From positions 17,575,329 to 17,639,328 of the forward strand of contig OX638369.1 of the NCBI GenBank assembly GCA_951812925.1: 64,000 nt of DNA. The letters are read 5' to 3'. Positions 33,763 through 45,142 of this stretch are shown here, one piece after another; position 1 is the first letter of the stretch; the number at the start of each line of letters is the position of its first letter. The notes below the pieces were generated by a model, which saw only the letters and a list, made by a program, of their open reading frames with translations, made no database searches and was not told where the DNA came from. Both the position numbers and the translations under genes were made by a program. The DNA comes from Calliopum simillimum. Lineage: Eukaryota; Arthropoda; Insecta; Diptera; Lauxaniidae.

Positions 33763-35760
33763 CCTAATGGGAAGATCCATATCAAACCAACCAAAGAGTC
33801 AACCCTTACCATCTCCGATCATTACTTACTTACTTTACTTGGTATAGTTGTTGAGTATCATCAAACTAATACTCGTGCAAAATTTTGGATTCCAAACCGA
33901 AGTGGTTCCCAAAATACGGGGTCGTAAAGTTCAAAAAAAGTATCAAAAAACTGTTAAAGTGACTAACATTAAAAGGCTGCAACTTTTCAACCAATTAACA
34001 TAATTCTAAAAAAGAAAAACAGGATCAAAGGTAATTGTATGGGCTTCAAAATGTTCGAAAAAATTTGTATTTTTATCAAGGTCAAAGGTCATATTTTTAG
34101 CATCAAAAAGTTCCAAATCGAATGTCTCAAAAAACGACATTTTAAAATTTTTAAAAAAAATATATGTCAAAGGACAATTTATCATCTATACTTACTGTAA
34201 ATTTGAAGGTGAAGCTCTTTCTGGTTTTGTAATTATAAATAAAATAAGACACAAATATTGAAAAAATTTTTATTTATTTGTAGATTTTTAATAAAAAATT
34301 GATTAGACGCTGCGTATGCCTTGAATTTAAGCGCCTTTTCCAACAACGCTAAAGCTGTGGAAATTTTGAGTTCCAGGTATAGGTCGTAAGCTATAAAAGC
34401 GTTTTTCTAGAAACTTGTCTACTTCAACAAAGTTTTTTTCAGTTAAATATTTGAAATTGCAGCTAAGAAGATTTTGACTGCACCAATCAAACAACTGATC
34501 AGGAACTTTTACCACATTCTTTCATTGCGAAGCAACAAACAAAAATTTTAAGTGATAAAAAAACATGTCTTGGTGAAAATTAATTTTTGGCCGTATGCGA
34601 TTTTTCAGAAAATTTTTCATTTGTCATTTTCATTTCATTTTCAAATGTTCATTGGAACAACACTCAGGCCACCCTATACCCTATTGCACTTTACTATAAA
34701 AAAGAGGAAAAAGTGGAAAGTACAAATTTTATTGTGATATCAGATTGCCTCAACTCCATTGCAGTGCTCTTATTTCATAAACATATGATACAATTTTTGA
34801 CATAGAAATTTCGTTCTGTTCCAGAAAAAATTATTTATTTTTCTGACATTTTATAAACTTGTCCTACCATCAAGAAGATTTTGGCTGTCCGGCCGAGTGG
34901 CATTTTTTTGCTTCTAGCCAGGGAAGAATTGCGAGAGACGGCCTTGGAGGCACAGTCAAAAGAAAATCGCAAAGAGCAAGCATTCAACGGCCGCTGGATA
35001 ATCAAATAACAACACCTCATCAGTTTTTTAATTGGTGCAGTCAAAATCTTATTAACTGCAATTTCAAATATTTAATTGAAAAATGCTTCATTGAAGAAGA
35101 AAAGTTTCTAGAAAAACGATTTTATAGCTTACGACCTATACGTGGAACTCAAAATTTTCACAGCTTAAGCGTTGTTGGAAAAGGCACGCTTAAATTCAAG
35201 GCATACTCAGCGTCTAATCAATTTTTTATTGAAAAATCTACAAATAAATAAAATTTTTTTCAATATTTGTGTCTTATTTTATTTATAATTACAAAACCAG
35301 AAAGAGATTCACTTTCAAATTTACAGTAAGTATAGATGATAAATTGTCCTTTGACATATATTTTTTTTTAAAAATTTTAAAATGTCATTTTTTGAGACAT
35401 TCGATTTGGAACTTTTTGATGCTAAAAATATGACCTTTGACCTTGACAAAAATACAAATTTTTTCGAACATTTTGAAGCCCATACAATTACCTTTGATCC
35501 TGTTTTTCTTTTTTAGAATTATGTTAATTGGTTGAAAAGTTACAGCCTTTTAATGTTAGTCACTTTAACAGTTTTTTGATACTTTTTTTGAACTTTACGA
35601 CCCCGTATTTTGGGAACCACTTAGGTTTGGAAACCAAAATTTTGCACGAGTATTAGTTTGATGATACTCAACAACTATACCAACTTTCATTAAGTTCGGA
35701 GATGGTAAGGGTTGAAAATCTTAATTTTTTGGTTGATTTGATATGGATCTTCCCTAATGA
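33763..35760. mobile_element. Foldback carrying a coding fragment
   Basis: CCTAATGGGAAGATCCATAT at 33763 is mirrored near 35741-35760. Arms of about 750-780 bp reach roughly 34500 and 35030. Landmarks such as AGGTCAAAGGTCATATTTTT (34078) are mirrored near 35428. The loop and both arms contain parts of one protein-coding sequence (see 34859-35251). No target duplication was evident. Confidence 0.8.
34859..35251 (+). pseudogene. Captured or internal coding fragment in the foldback
   Basis: A 130-codon frame reads through loop and right arm. The N-part has FGCPAEWHFFASSQG and DGLGGTVKR. This arrangement recurs, to my memory, in uncharacterised arthropod proteins often linked to mobile elements. 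The C-part (FNWCSQNL, FLEKRFYSLRPI, GTQNFHS) is repeated in inverted form on the minus strand of the left arm (34327-34515), with differences. The N-part lies mostly in the loop and is single-copy. It is probably not a working gene: there is no convincing start or splice context, and the left copy is incomplete. Confidence 0.45.
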
Positions 35761-36155
35761 ATAATTCAGAAATTGTTAAATAAAGGTTTACATTAAGAAA
35801 AACACTAAAGCAGGTACTAAAGAAATTAGAGATGCAATTTAGCTTAATGAAAGTTTCATCACAATAGAAAGTATGGCTATAGAGGCTGGTTGCAGTACTT
35901 ATAGAATTAAAAATAAAAATACAATCTATTGGAAGAAAAATATAACTGCGACTCAGCATCGCTTATGCCGTAAAAATGAGTCGTATTCCTTCAAATTTTG
36001 CAAAAAGGGTTCAATATATTTAAAGAGACACATTACAAGTATATTTTGATGTCAATGTTATTTGGCAAGGCTTATCCGGCTGGGAGTAGGACCATTTTTC
36101 ATAGGAAAGAAAGATGAAAGGAAGATTCAAGGTGGAAAGGAAGGTTCGGAGAATT

Positions 36156-36557
36156 TTAAATTTTTGCTTTAGAACATAGATGGGATGGTTGCTCATGCCC
36201 ATAAAAATTGGTGCCATCAGACGAATTAAAATTTAACCTTAGCAGATTATAAGTCCTCGCTACATACAAGTGACAGTTTTCGAGATTATCTTTCTTAATT
36301 AATTGAATATTCAATTTTTCAACCAGTGGCAAATTCCTCAAATATATTTTGGCTAGTTCAAATAGGAAAGTTTCATAAGAGACTTTCCATCTGATATCAG
36401 GATATATCAACCGTATGGGAAACACATAATTTAATAATTTGCTTATAGCTTTTTGCATTAGCTCCTTGGAAAAGATTTGAAAAGCCGAAAAACACATTAA
36501 TTCATATAACTTCCATTTACTATGCAAAACTACGCCTACATAAGTATTTAATGGCAT
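36156..36557 (-). pseudogene. Unrecognised 133-codon frame, possibly an LRR/F-box-type remnant
   Basis: A minus-strand frame that is long for this base composition. It shows regularly spaced Leu (LPLVEKLNIQL, then LYVARTYNLLRLNF), reminiscent of leucine-rich repeats. No homolog is recognised and no introns or partner exons were seen. A palindromic MITE (36575-37128) lies immediately upstream on its 5' side, which argues for a broken copy. Chance cannot be ruled out. Confidence 0.25.
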
Positions 36558-36574
36558 ATTTTGTTCGTTAATCT

Positions 36575-37128
36575 GGGATTGAATCGTCGCATCAGTGAAC
36601 GTACAACTCGTGACGTAAATTTATTTATTTCGTAATGCGAAATACAGACGTAATAGCTTAAACACAATTGGAGCGTACGACGAATTTCGCTCGACGAATA
36701 TTCGCTGTCAAAATTAAATCACACAAGAGTATATGAAGTTGAACACAACCGCACCGGACGACGAAATTCGCCCGACGAATATTCGTTGCAATAGAACTAG
36801 TTTTAATTTGGAAATGTCAAACCGGAAAAATACGTTTTTTATGTAAAATTTTTAAATTTCCTAGAAAAAATTCAAAGAATATGAAATTTTATTTAATATT
36901 TATTTATTAAAATTGTCATCAGAGAACATAAAAAAATAATTTAAAATAAAAACACCTATTGCCGTCGTCACTCTGATTCTGTTTAACAAAGCGAACTTCG
37001 TCGACGAATTTTTTTTGACAGCGAATATTCGTCGGGCGAAATTCGTCGTACGCTCCAATTGTGTTTAAGCTATAACACATGATTTAATGTCACGAATTGT
37101 ACGTTCACTTATGCGGCAATTCGATCCC
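36575..37128. mobile_element. Palindromic MITE split by a second MITE
   Basis: GGGATTGAATCGTCGCATCA at 36575 is mirrored by GCGGCAATTCGATCCC ending 37128. It is interrupted by the element at 36656-37070. Its intact sister is adjacent at 37130-37260. Confidence 0.8.
36656..37070. mobile_element. TA-flanked MITE, family GCTTAAACACAATTGG, copy 1
   Basis: TIR GCTTAAACACAATTGGAGCG (about 60 bp in all) at both ends, TA outside (36654-36655, 37071-37072). Internal GACGAATATTCG words occur several times in both orientations. A second copy, in opposite orientation, is at 56302-56746. Confidence 0.85.
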
Positions 37129-37129
37129 T

Positions 37130-37260
37130 GGGGCTGAATCGCCGCATCAGTGAACGTACCATACGTGACGTAAAATCATGTACTTAGTAATGCGAAATAC
37201 ATGTGAGACACATGATTTTACGTCACGATTTGTTCGTTCACGGATGCGTCGATTCGCCCC
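37130..37260. mobile_element. Intact copy of the 130-bp palindromic MITE
   Basis: GGGGCTGAATCGCCGCATCA at 37130 is mirrored by GGATGCGTCGATTCGCCCC ending 37260. CGTGACGTAAAATCATG and CATGATTTTACGTCACG are mirrored inside. It could form a near-perfect hairpin. Confidence 0.8.
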
Positions 37261-37520
37261 CTGGTCCATCACTGAATTCATCGTGGATTCGAATGTCATT
37301 ATGGAATTCGAATCGATACGAACTTGAATTCAAAATTCAGGGATTTTAAGTTTCGAACGGATTCAGTGATAGGCCTGATTGTCTAGATTGTCAGAGTAAC
37401 CCCTGACCGAGTCGATTTTACTGTATTACTGTGTTCGATTCCAAATAAATCTAAAATTTCAGACTGAGCTTAATTTGCAAACAATTTCAACAAAAGAAAT
37501 AATTTTTTCTCGGCTTAATG

Positions 37521-38881
37521 TTACATCACCGACTGTTGTTGTTTTTTTTTTATTTTTTTTGCCCAAATAGGGCTCTGGGAATTAATTACAACAACAACAA
37601 CAACAACCTCTGAGCGCATCTACTTTCGGAGATATAGCCATCGGAAGATCGGGATATATCTTTTATAAAAATCGGTATAAGTTGGGAACCCCTGGATGGA
37701 TTTCAAAAATATTGGTGTCATATGAAAGGTATTTTACTGGGCTATATAATTGCCCTACAAAGTTTTTCAATTTAAGTGATTGTTTTCGAGATATGACAAT
37801 TTTTCAAAATTTAACCCCATTTTTTTCGCAAAAAACCGTTATTTTTCCCAAAAAATGTGTTATTAACCTATAATTTTAATAACTAAATTAGGAAGCCTAA
37901 TTTATTTCCTTTCATTTGATATACAACATGTATCTGAAATTGTATCATTAATAACTTTTTATAGAAAAAAACAAAAATAGACCAAATCAATTTTCTTGAA
38001 ATTAGGAACTTTAAACAACAACAATGCCAGAACAAACAACAACAACTACAACAACAAAAAAACAACAACTACTACTACAACAACAACAACTTGGATACTA
38101 CTACAACAACAACAACAACAACAAAGAGGATCAGCTACTTATTATATTAAAAAACATTAAAATTTTTATTAAAAATTGCGCGCGCAATTTGGCTAGCAAA
38201 CTATGTGTTGGATATATTATAGACTGATCCGCGGCCGAAGGCCGCCGCGAAGCCGGTGTCGGATTTTTGGGAGTTTTAAATCCAGAGCTGCGGCCGCAGG
38301 CCGCCCAATTACCCATACTCTTATGTAAAATTACTGTTGTTGTAGTAGTAGTAAAGTTGTTATTGTCTGTTTTAGCATTGTTGTTGTTTAAAGTTCCAAA
38401 TTTGAAGAAAATTGATTTGGTCCATTTTTGTTTTTTTCTATAAAAATTTATTAATGATGCAATTCCAGATACATGTCGTATATCAAATGAAAGGAAATAA
38501 ATTAGGCTTCCTAATTTAGTTATTAAAATTATAGGTTAATAACACATTTTTTTGGAAAAATTACGGTTTTTTGCGAAAAAAATGGGGTTAAATTTTGAAA
38601 AATTGTCATATCTCGAAAACTATCACTCAAATTGAAAAGCTTTGCAGGGCAATTATATAGCCCAGTAAAATACCTTTCATATGACATCAATATTTTTGAA
38701 ATCCATCCAGGGGTTCCCAGCTTATATCGATTTTTATAAAAGATATATCCCGATCTTCCGATGGCTATATCTCCGAAAGTAGATGCGCTCAGAGGTTGTT
38801 GTTGTTGTTGTTGTAATTAATTCTCAGAGCCCTATTTGGGCAAAAAAAATAAAAAAAAAACAACAACAGTCGGTGATGTAA
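37521..38881. mobile_element. Foldback with about 505-bp arms and CAA-rich loop
   Basis: TTACATCACCGACTGTTGTT at 37521 is mirrored up to 38881. Arms reach about 38027 and 38381. Both arms contain GGAGATATAGCCATCGGAAG and CATATGAAAGGTATTTTACT, shared with the element at 23945-25644. The loop holds CAA/ACA runs, which create the poly-Thr/Gln/Asn frame at 38024-38227 (not a gene), and a GC-rich module. Confidence 0.85.
38226..38310. repeat. GC-rich hairpin module shared between elements
   Basis: Two self-complementary words, GCGGCCGAAGGCCGC and GCGGCCGCAGGCCGC, flank GCGAAGCCGGTGTCGGATTT. The latter recurs in opposite orientation near 24385-24415, in the other element with the same arms. It stands out sharply in A+T-rich surroundings. 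Confidence 0.65.
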
Positions 38882-39344
38882 AATTGTTCCTTTTTCTCAT
38901 ACAAACTTACCACTTCCAAGGCGTATTCAAAGTTTTTACCTAATTAATTTATCCGGAGTTATTGCACCAAATCAACTTTTCCACTAAAAAAACATTTAAA
39001 ATTATTTATTAGCGATGGCAACATATTGGATAATAAAATCATCAGATAGAGATGCAATGAATAAATTGTTTTGATGTGGGATGTACACAAACGCACGTTA
39101 TCGGATCGCTTCGACAGACAAACAAGAGTTTTAAGAGTTTCTTAGCAAACCAAGGATTGAGGTGCCGTAAAGCTTGTCTTTCTTTAGTGTGGAAAATAAT
39201 GCATGTAATTATGTCAAAATAAGATTGCCTATTAAATGAGTGTAAGTATTGAATATTCCGAAAGGGAAAAATTTTAAGCGCTTCTTGAGAAAGGACTTGT
39301 TCTCATAAATTTTTAAGAGCGCATAAGCAATGATTTTTTGTAAG

Positions 39345-39490
39345 GCTGCTCTAAGTGTGAACGACAAACTAGATTGTCGGGCGATAGTACTTTTTGTAGG
39401 CAAGCGGTGAGTAGCAGTCCCTCCGCTTGTCTATAAATTGCACTATCGCCCGATAATTTAGTTTGTCTTGTGAACCAGCACTAAGAGTGA
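39345..39490. repeat. Short inverted-repeat element
   Basis: GACAAACTAGATTGTCGGGC (about 39362) is mirrored by GCCCGATAATTTAGTTTGTC (about 39450). CTAAGTGTGAAC and GTGAACCAGCACTAAG are at the edges. Small MITE, about 130-145 bp. Confidence 0.6.
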
Positions 39491-39493
39491 TGT

Positions 39494-39733
39494 TTGTCAT
39501 TTATCTCTAAGCTAAATAGCTTTGTTGTGCCACTCCAGAACGACTTCATCCTAGGATATGAAATGTTAAAAAGAGAGAATGGTTCATACGGAGCGAAAGT
39601 ACTTCTTGCTGTAAAAGAAGAACTTCAGAAAGTATTACAAAATGTTTTGTTCCCTTGGGCTGATGTATTTTTTAACGCACACGTGCGCAACTGGTATGTT
39701 GCTTTTATTTTATATCTTATTTTATTCTTTTAA
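39494..39733 (+). pseudogene. Possible non-LTR endonuclease scrap
   Basis: A 79-codon frame with NDFILGYEMLKRENGSYGAK then VLLAVKEELQK. The spacing loosely recalls the GY-x-R-x-GGG-VLIAV region of retrotransposon endonucleases. Too short and degenerate for a firm call. Confidence 0.2.
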
Positions 39734-39734
39734 C

Positions 39735-41318
39735 ACATCTATTTCTATAATATTAACTTATTCAATTAAAACGCATAAACCACCAAAAATATACCCAAAA
39801 TTTGTATTACAAAAAAAAAAAAAAAAAAATAAATAAATAAATAACAATGCTTACAAATGTTTTCGTCCACTAAAAGATAAGCTTTCGTAGCATTATATAA
39901 AAAGGAGCTAGCTAATTGTAAACATACTGTGCATAACTCGGAAGAATTTATGTGCAGTATAACAGCCCAAATTATTGAATCTCATAAAAAAAACTAATAA
40001 AATTCAATAATCATTTCCATATAATAAAAATTAAAGCTAGGAATTTAATTTTTTGTTTCAGTCAATTTAAGTTTTTATGAGAGGAATTCACTTTAGCAGC
40101 ATTTGTTCAAAGAACATCAGATTTCTTAAATCAAATAATAAAAAAATGGCTAACATACTGAATTTTTAATTATTTTTTCAAACACTTAACTTTTAGTTGA
40201 CATTGAATATTGGGAATATTTAATAACAATCCGGCATCGATTTATTTATTTGATATTATCCCAATATTAATAAAATCGACAGCAACTACCAAGCTAAACA
40301 CTTAAAAGTAAGCAAGCTTCAAAAAAACTCATTCATGTAAATATAAACATGCATACATACATTTATTTTATAAAAATGCACATATGAATCATAGCACCAT
40401 AAATTCTTAGCTTAAGGCAAAATCAAAATTATTGAGAAACAAAAAAAAAACAAAAAAGCAAAAAAAAAAATTCTTGTGTTTTTTAAATTCAAAAATTTTA
40501 AATTAATTTTGAAAAACACGTGTAACGATTGTAAAGAACAATAAAAGCTTTAATTAAATTAATTAATTATTACAATTTAGGATTATTAATGATGATTAGT
40601 TAAATTTATTCGTAATGGCGTTTGCGATAAAATCTGTATGTAGAATAATAAAAAAAGAATAATAATTATAGAAGCATAGATAATTTGAAAAGTTGCAGTT
40701 GCGTTTTAAGTAGGCAATAATTTGAAAAAATATGATACAGCTTTTGTGTGTCTGTATCTCGAAAACAATATGTAAATCAAAATTCAGAATATGTACATAT
40801 TTCAATGCTTTTGTCATTTGAATATTTTGATAATTTTTGAAAGAGTATCGTCATGAAAAATATCTAATAAAAAAATGACTCTGGTTTAATTTTTTTTGGA
40901 TGCGTTGAATGTATTTTTTTTTACACATATTTATCATCATAGAACTAAGCGATATTGGCAATAAAATACAGAATCTTCGTGTAGTAATTTTGCCTACGTT
41001 GAAGAGATGTATAATAAAATGAAAAATTTTTTTCCAGAATTTGGTGAGTTCAAACATGTGAAAATCTCGTATCATACATAATTGTTTCTAAACAGAACGA
41101 AAGAGAATTTCCGAGTACGACAAACTGTGTACTCGTCTCTTTACGTTTTTCCCCTCTTGCCAACAAGCTGCAAGAATTTGTCAAAAAAATTTCCTGGTGT
41201 AAATCCACAATAAGCTATTGAATTAGTTGGACAAAAACATTTTCTTTGGGAGATTCATTTCTCGAAATATCCTTTTCCAACAATCTATTTTCTTCGACTC
41301 GTTACTTACACATGTTAA
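39735..41318. other. A+T-rich spacer without a supported gene
   Basis: Poly-A/T runs and short chance frames only. Confidence 0.35.
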
Positions 41319-41732
41319 GCCCAAACTCCAATAGCGCGTCGGCAGTGCCAGTTTTCGAAGCAGTATTTTACTGCCAGTTTTCGCTCTCACTGCCGATGTA
41401 TCCACAATAGCGCGTCAGCAGTGGCACTGGCAGTGTTTGAATAAACACAGTTTTCGCGAACAAACTCATTATTTTATCTTTTAATTTTTAAAATGTCACA
41501 AACTTAAAAATTTTAACGAATGACATGTTTTTTTCTCAAAATTTTGAAGTTCGAAAAATTCGAAAATATTCAAATGAGAGGCAGTGGCAGTGAATTTAGA
41601 AATAGAGAAAAATTGCACAGCGCTGTGTACTGCCGCTGCTGTATTGTAGTTCCTTTCATATAAAGTAGTGCGTTTTAAAATGACAACTGTTTTCGAACAC
41701 TGCCACTGCCGACGCGTTATTGGAGTTTGGGC
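41319..41732. mobile_element. TTAA-type MITE
   Basis: GCCCAAACTCCAATAGCGCG at 41319 is mirrored by CGCGTTATTGGAGTTTGGGC ending 41732. The left flank is TTAA and the right is TTTA, a probable decayed duplication. GCAGTG/CACTGC words recur subterminally. 414 bp, no coding frame. Confidence 0.75.
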
Positions 41733-43919
41733 TTTATGATTATTAAATTTTTTATTTGATCACTCGGTCAAAAATTGCAAAAATCGGTAGCTTTGCTGAG
41801 ATGAAGGCACAGATTTATTTTTTTTTATGGTAAATCCTGGGATCAACGCCCAGAAACTGCATTAAGTTCCATTTTAAATCTGCGGTGGAAACAGGCTATT
41901 AGGTTGCATTGAATGCGACTTCATTCGGAAATTAAGTCGTACAACAAAGATATGATCCAATATTCATCTCTTTGTATTAGGCTAAATAAAAATAAGTATA
42001 ATTAATTTTTCAATATTCATTTCTTTGTATTAGTCGTACAACTTCATATGAAGCAACCAAAATGTTTTGCTTGCAGAAGTATATTGATGCAAATAATATA
42101 ATAAGCATTATTTTAAATTTGTTCAGTGAAGGTCATCTCAGAATGAAGAAGGTTGGAACGTGTCGACGGAGCGCAAGCCATGCCTTCAATTTGTCGCTTA
42201 AATTTGACTCTTTAAATGCATTTATATTGTCAAAGCTTTGTCAAGAAAATTATGCATATTATCGTTAATCTATTTCGAAAAATATGCAAAAGAAATAACA
42301 ATTCAGTTGAAATTACAATTTTTCTCATGTCATAGAATGTTTCTATGGAGGTGAAGTATACTGAAAACTTCACAAACATGCCTTTGTCGTGTGGACACAC
42401 GATAAGAAAATATGGGCAAACTCTGTACTTTAGTACATTCATTTACCATCCCTGTTCTGTGCGGCAATGTCGATAGAAATCGATACCTCCAACAGTGAAG
42501 AGTATCATCTCTAACTTAAAGATGTGACTTTATTCAATTTCAAATACAAGTTTTAACTACTGAAATTAAACTACTTAAATTAAAACGTAAATTGCTGTTT
42601 TGAATGTTAAAAAAGAGAATAAAAAGTGGTATTGGATGTTAATGATTTGATCTTTTCGATAAACAATTTCGCGTAATTCCATTTTCTTTAACTATTTGCA
42701 CTATGTATGTATGTATTAACTACTCCCTGTCGGAAGAACATAAACCGGTTACAAAAAAACCGGTTGGAAACGTAGTTAAAAAGCAACCGGTTTGAAACTG
42801 GTTTAAATTATATGCAGCAAAAACCACTTTGACCACTTTGATATCATTCGATTCGTCCAAATATCATGAAATAGCGGCCTTTTTAAATTTAAACTTCAAA
42901 ATATTTTTTAAATTCGATCTTTAGAATATGACAGTTTTTGTGTACGACTTTTTTTATGGTGAGAAAGTTTTCATTTTATCATGGTTTAAATGGATTCTGG
43001 AAAACTCTGTTTTTGAAAACTTCATTCAAGTATTTATTACAGAATAAAAAACAAAATATTCAGATATTTGGTTGCCATTTCTCAAATCAAATTTTTTTTA
43101 CATACACTGTAATTTTTAATAAATTTAACATTAACTACTATACAATAAACTTCACATTCACATTGCATCTACTTAATAATCCTGCCAAAATAACATCAGA
43201 ATACCTGCTTGAGAAACACCCGCTTATTGCAAACATAAAAAAATATTCCTTTTATAAATATATAAGAAAGATATTAAACAGAAAATTAAGAAAAATAATA
43301 AAAATTAATATGTATATCAATATTAAAAACAGTAATGGTTTAATTTTATTTATACATTAAACTATAACATAACAATACACTAGTACACATAAATAACGCT
43401 AAACACAAAGACTTTAGAATATTTAAAGGAAAAAAAAAAAATAAAAATAAAAAAACAATTGCAAGGCAAATAAAAAAAGCATAGAAATGAAAACATTCAG
43501 AAATTATTAAGTAAATGACAAACAAATATGATATAGAACTCAATAAAAACAAAATGATTAAATTTAAGCAAAATTCAAATTTTTGATACTTTCAAAATGT
43601 TTTTATACTAAAAAACTCGTTTCAAGCGAAAACAAAAATTTAAACACTGAAATGCAAAAAAATTTTATAAGAAAATTAAGCACAAATAGCCCTAATATTT
43701 TACCCACCCACACAATCACGCATAAATAGCAAACATCACTAAACAATAAATGAAAAAGTAAATCATCTGGCGCGTACTTTTCAACCTTTGTATAACCTTA
43801 AGCCAATGAAAATGTTTGGGCACCCATTATTGTAATGGTCTTAAAAATTACAACAAAATCTCTACAAATAATTTGTTTTCAAAATCTTTCATACACTTGC
43901 ATTGGAAAAGAATTTCAAT
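41733..43919. other. A+T-rich spacer without a supported gene
   Basis: Repeated AACCGG/CCGGTT words at 42742-42805 are the only pattern noted. The frame at 42938-43360 is Phe/Ile/Asn/Lys-rich and looks like chance. Confidence 0.35.
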
Positions 43920-44470
43920 GATATCTCGAAAATTTTTTTTTGTTGTATGCGGTCGCTGATTCCGAATCTGGTAACCGTTTTGCTCTATCAGGTCTGTGAT
44001 CTGAGTAATCCTTGATTGGGTTCAGAGAGTAGTTTAGCTCACTTTTATAAATGGCATCGGACAACCATAATCTTTTTCATTACACTTCACCTTTTTACTT
44101 TTTAAATTGGATTATTACTTTTCGAAATATTGAGATATCTCAATTCCACATAAATTTAATTTACATTTATTTCAATGGAAGATTTCTCTCAAAGTTATGA
44201 TTCAATTGGAAAAGTTAAGGTTAAAAGAGAAAGAATAGGCCTACTCGATGTTGTTGGCAAAAGTAAACTACACTACTCCAAATAAACCAAAGAAAGTTAT
44301 CGAGATCTTATTCAAAATATCTTGTGAACTAAATTAACTCTATTAAAACTGATATTTGAAAACATCTCAAAAAAAAATCTTCATTTTGATCATTACTTTT
44401 TCGAAATCCACTTTGGATTAAATTGATTTAATTGAAAGAGTTAATTCAGTATTACACTGCATTAGTGTAG
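43920..44470. repeat. Dispersed copy of the palindrome family at 12846-14085
   Basis: TGCGGTCGCTGATTCCGAAT near 43950 and GTTGGCAAAAGTAAACTACA near 44257 match the family arms. CGAGATCTTATTCAAAAT marks the distal end. Diverged and without the hAT insert. Confidence 0.6.
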
Positions 44471-45096
44471 ACAGCCTTTTTAAAGAACTCATACTTACAC
44501 AATGCGAAATACATACATAACACACACACACATTTATTGCTGAATCTATAACACATATTTTACGATATATACTTCAAAATTTTTATGTACGAAAAATTTG
44601 TAAATATCTATTTTGCATTAGTTAAATAATATATTTATATAAAAAAAAAACCATTAATGATATAAGTTCATTAGTAAGCTACAAATATTACTATATATAT
44701 ATGCATATGTATACATAATGCAAATTTATATACTATAAAACGAAATCGGAAACTAGTATCATTAAAAAAGAATCTAATATTAATTAGTGCGATTTATAAT
44801 GTATAAATAAATGTATTAAAACAAATTATGCATCAAATATTAATAATAAATAAAAAAACAAAAAATAAAGGAAAAAATTTATTCAAAACAAAAAAAAAAT
44901 TATTTTAACGAATTAAAAAATATAAATTAATAAAAAAACAGCAGCATAAAAAACACGTGATTCGATATCCATTATAAGTAATAAATTAATAAATATGAGA
45001 AAAAAAATATATAATACTGATAATGAAAAGCAAATAAATAGATTATCTTGAAAATAAAATTATGATATAAAAAATGCAGCGTTTCTGTTTAATTTT

Positions 45097-45102
45097 TTAT
45101 TT
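45097..45102 (-). terminator. Poly(A) signal of the PITH-domain gene
   Basis: AATAAA on the minus strand about 40 bases after the stop codon. Confidence 0.55.
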
Positions 45103-45142
45103 AGTTGTATTTAAAAAAAAAAAAAAAAATGCAACGAACACT

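Noticed and set aside
38024..38227. Thr/Gln/Asn-rich 67-residue frame
   Set aside because: Created by CAA/ACA runs in the loop of a foldback; no start context or conservation.
42938..43360. 140-codon Phe/Ile/Asn-rich frame
   Set aside because: Composition follows the A+T-rich background; no recognisable domain or splice context.
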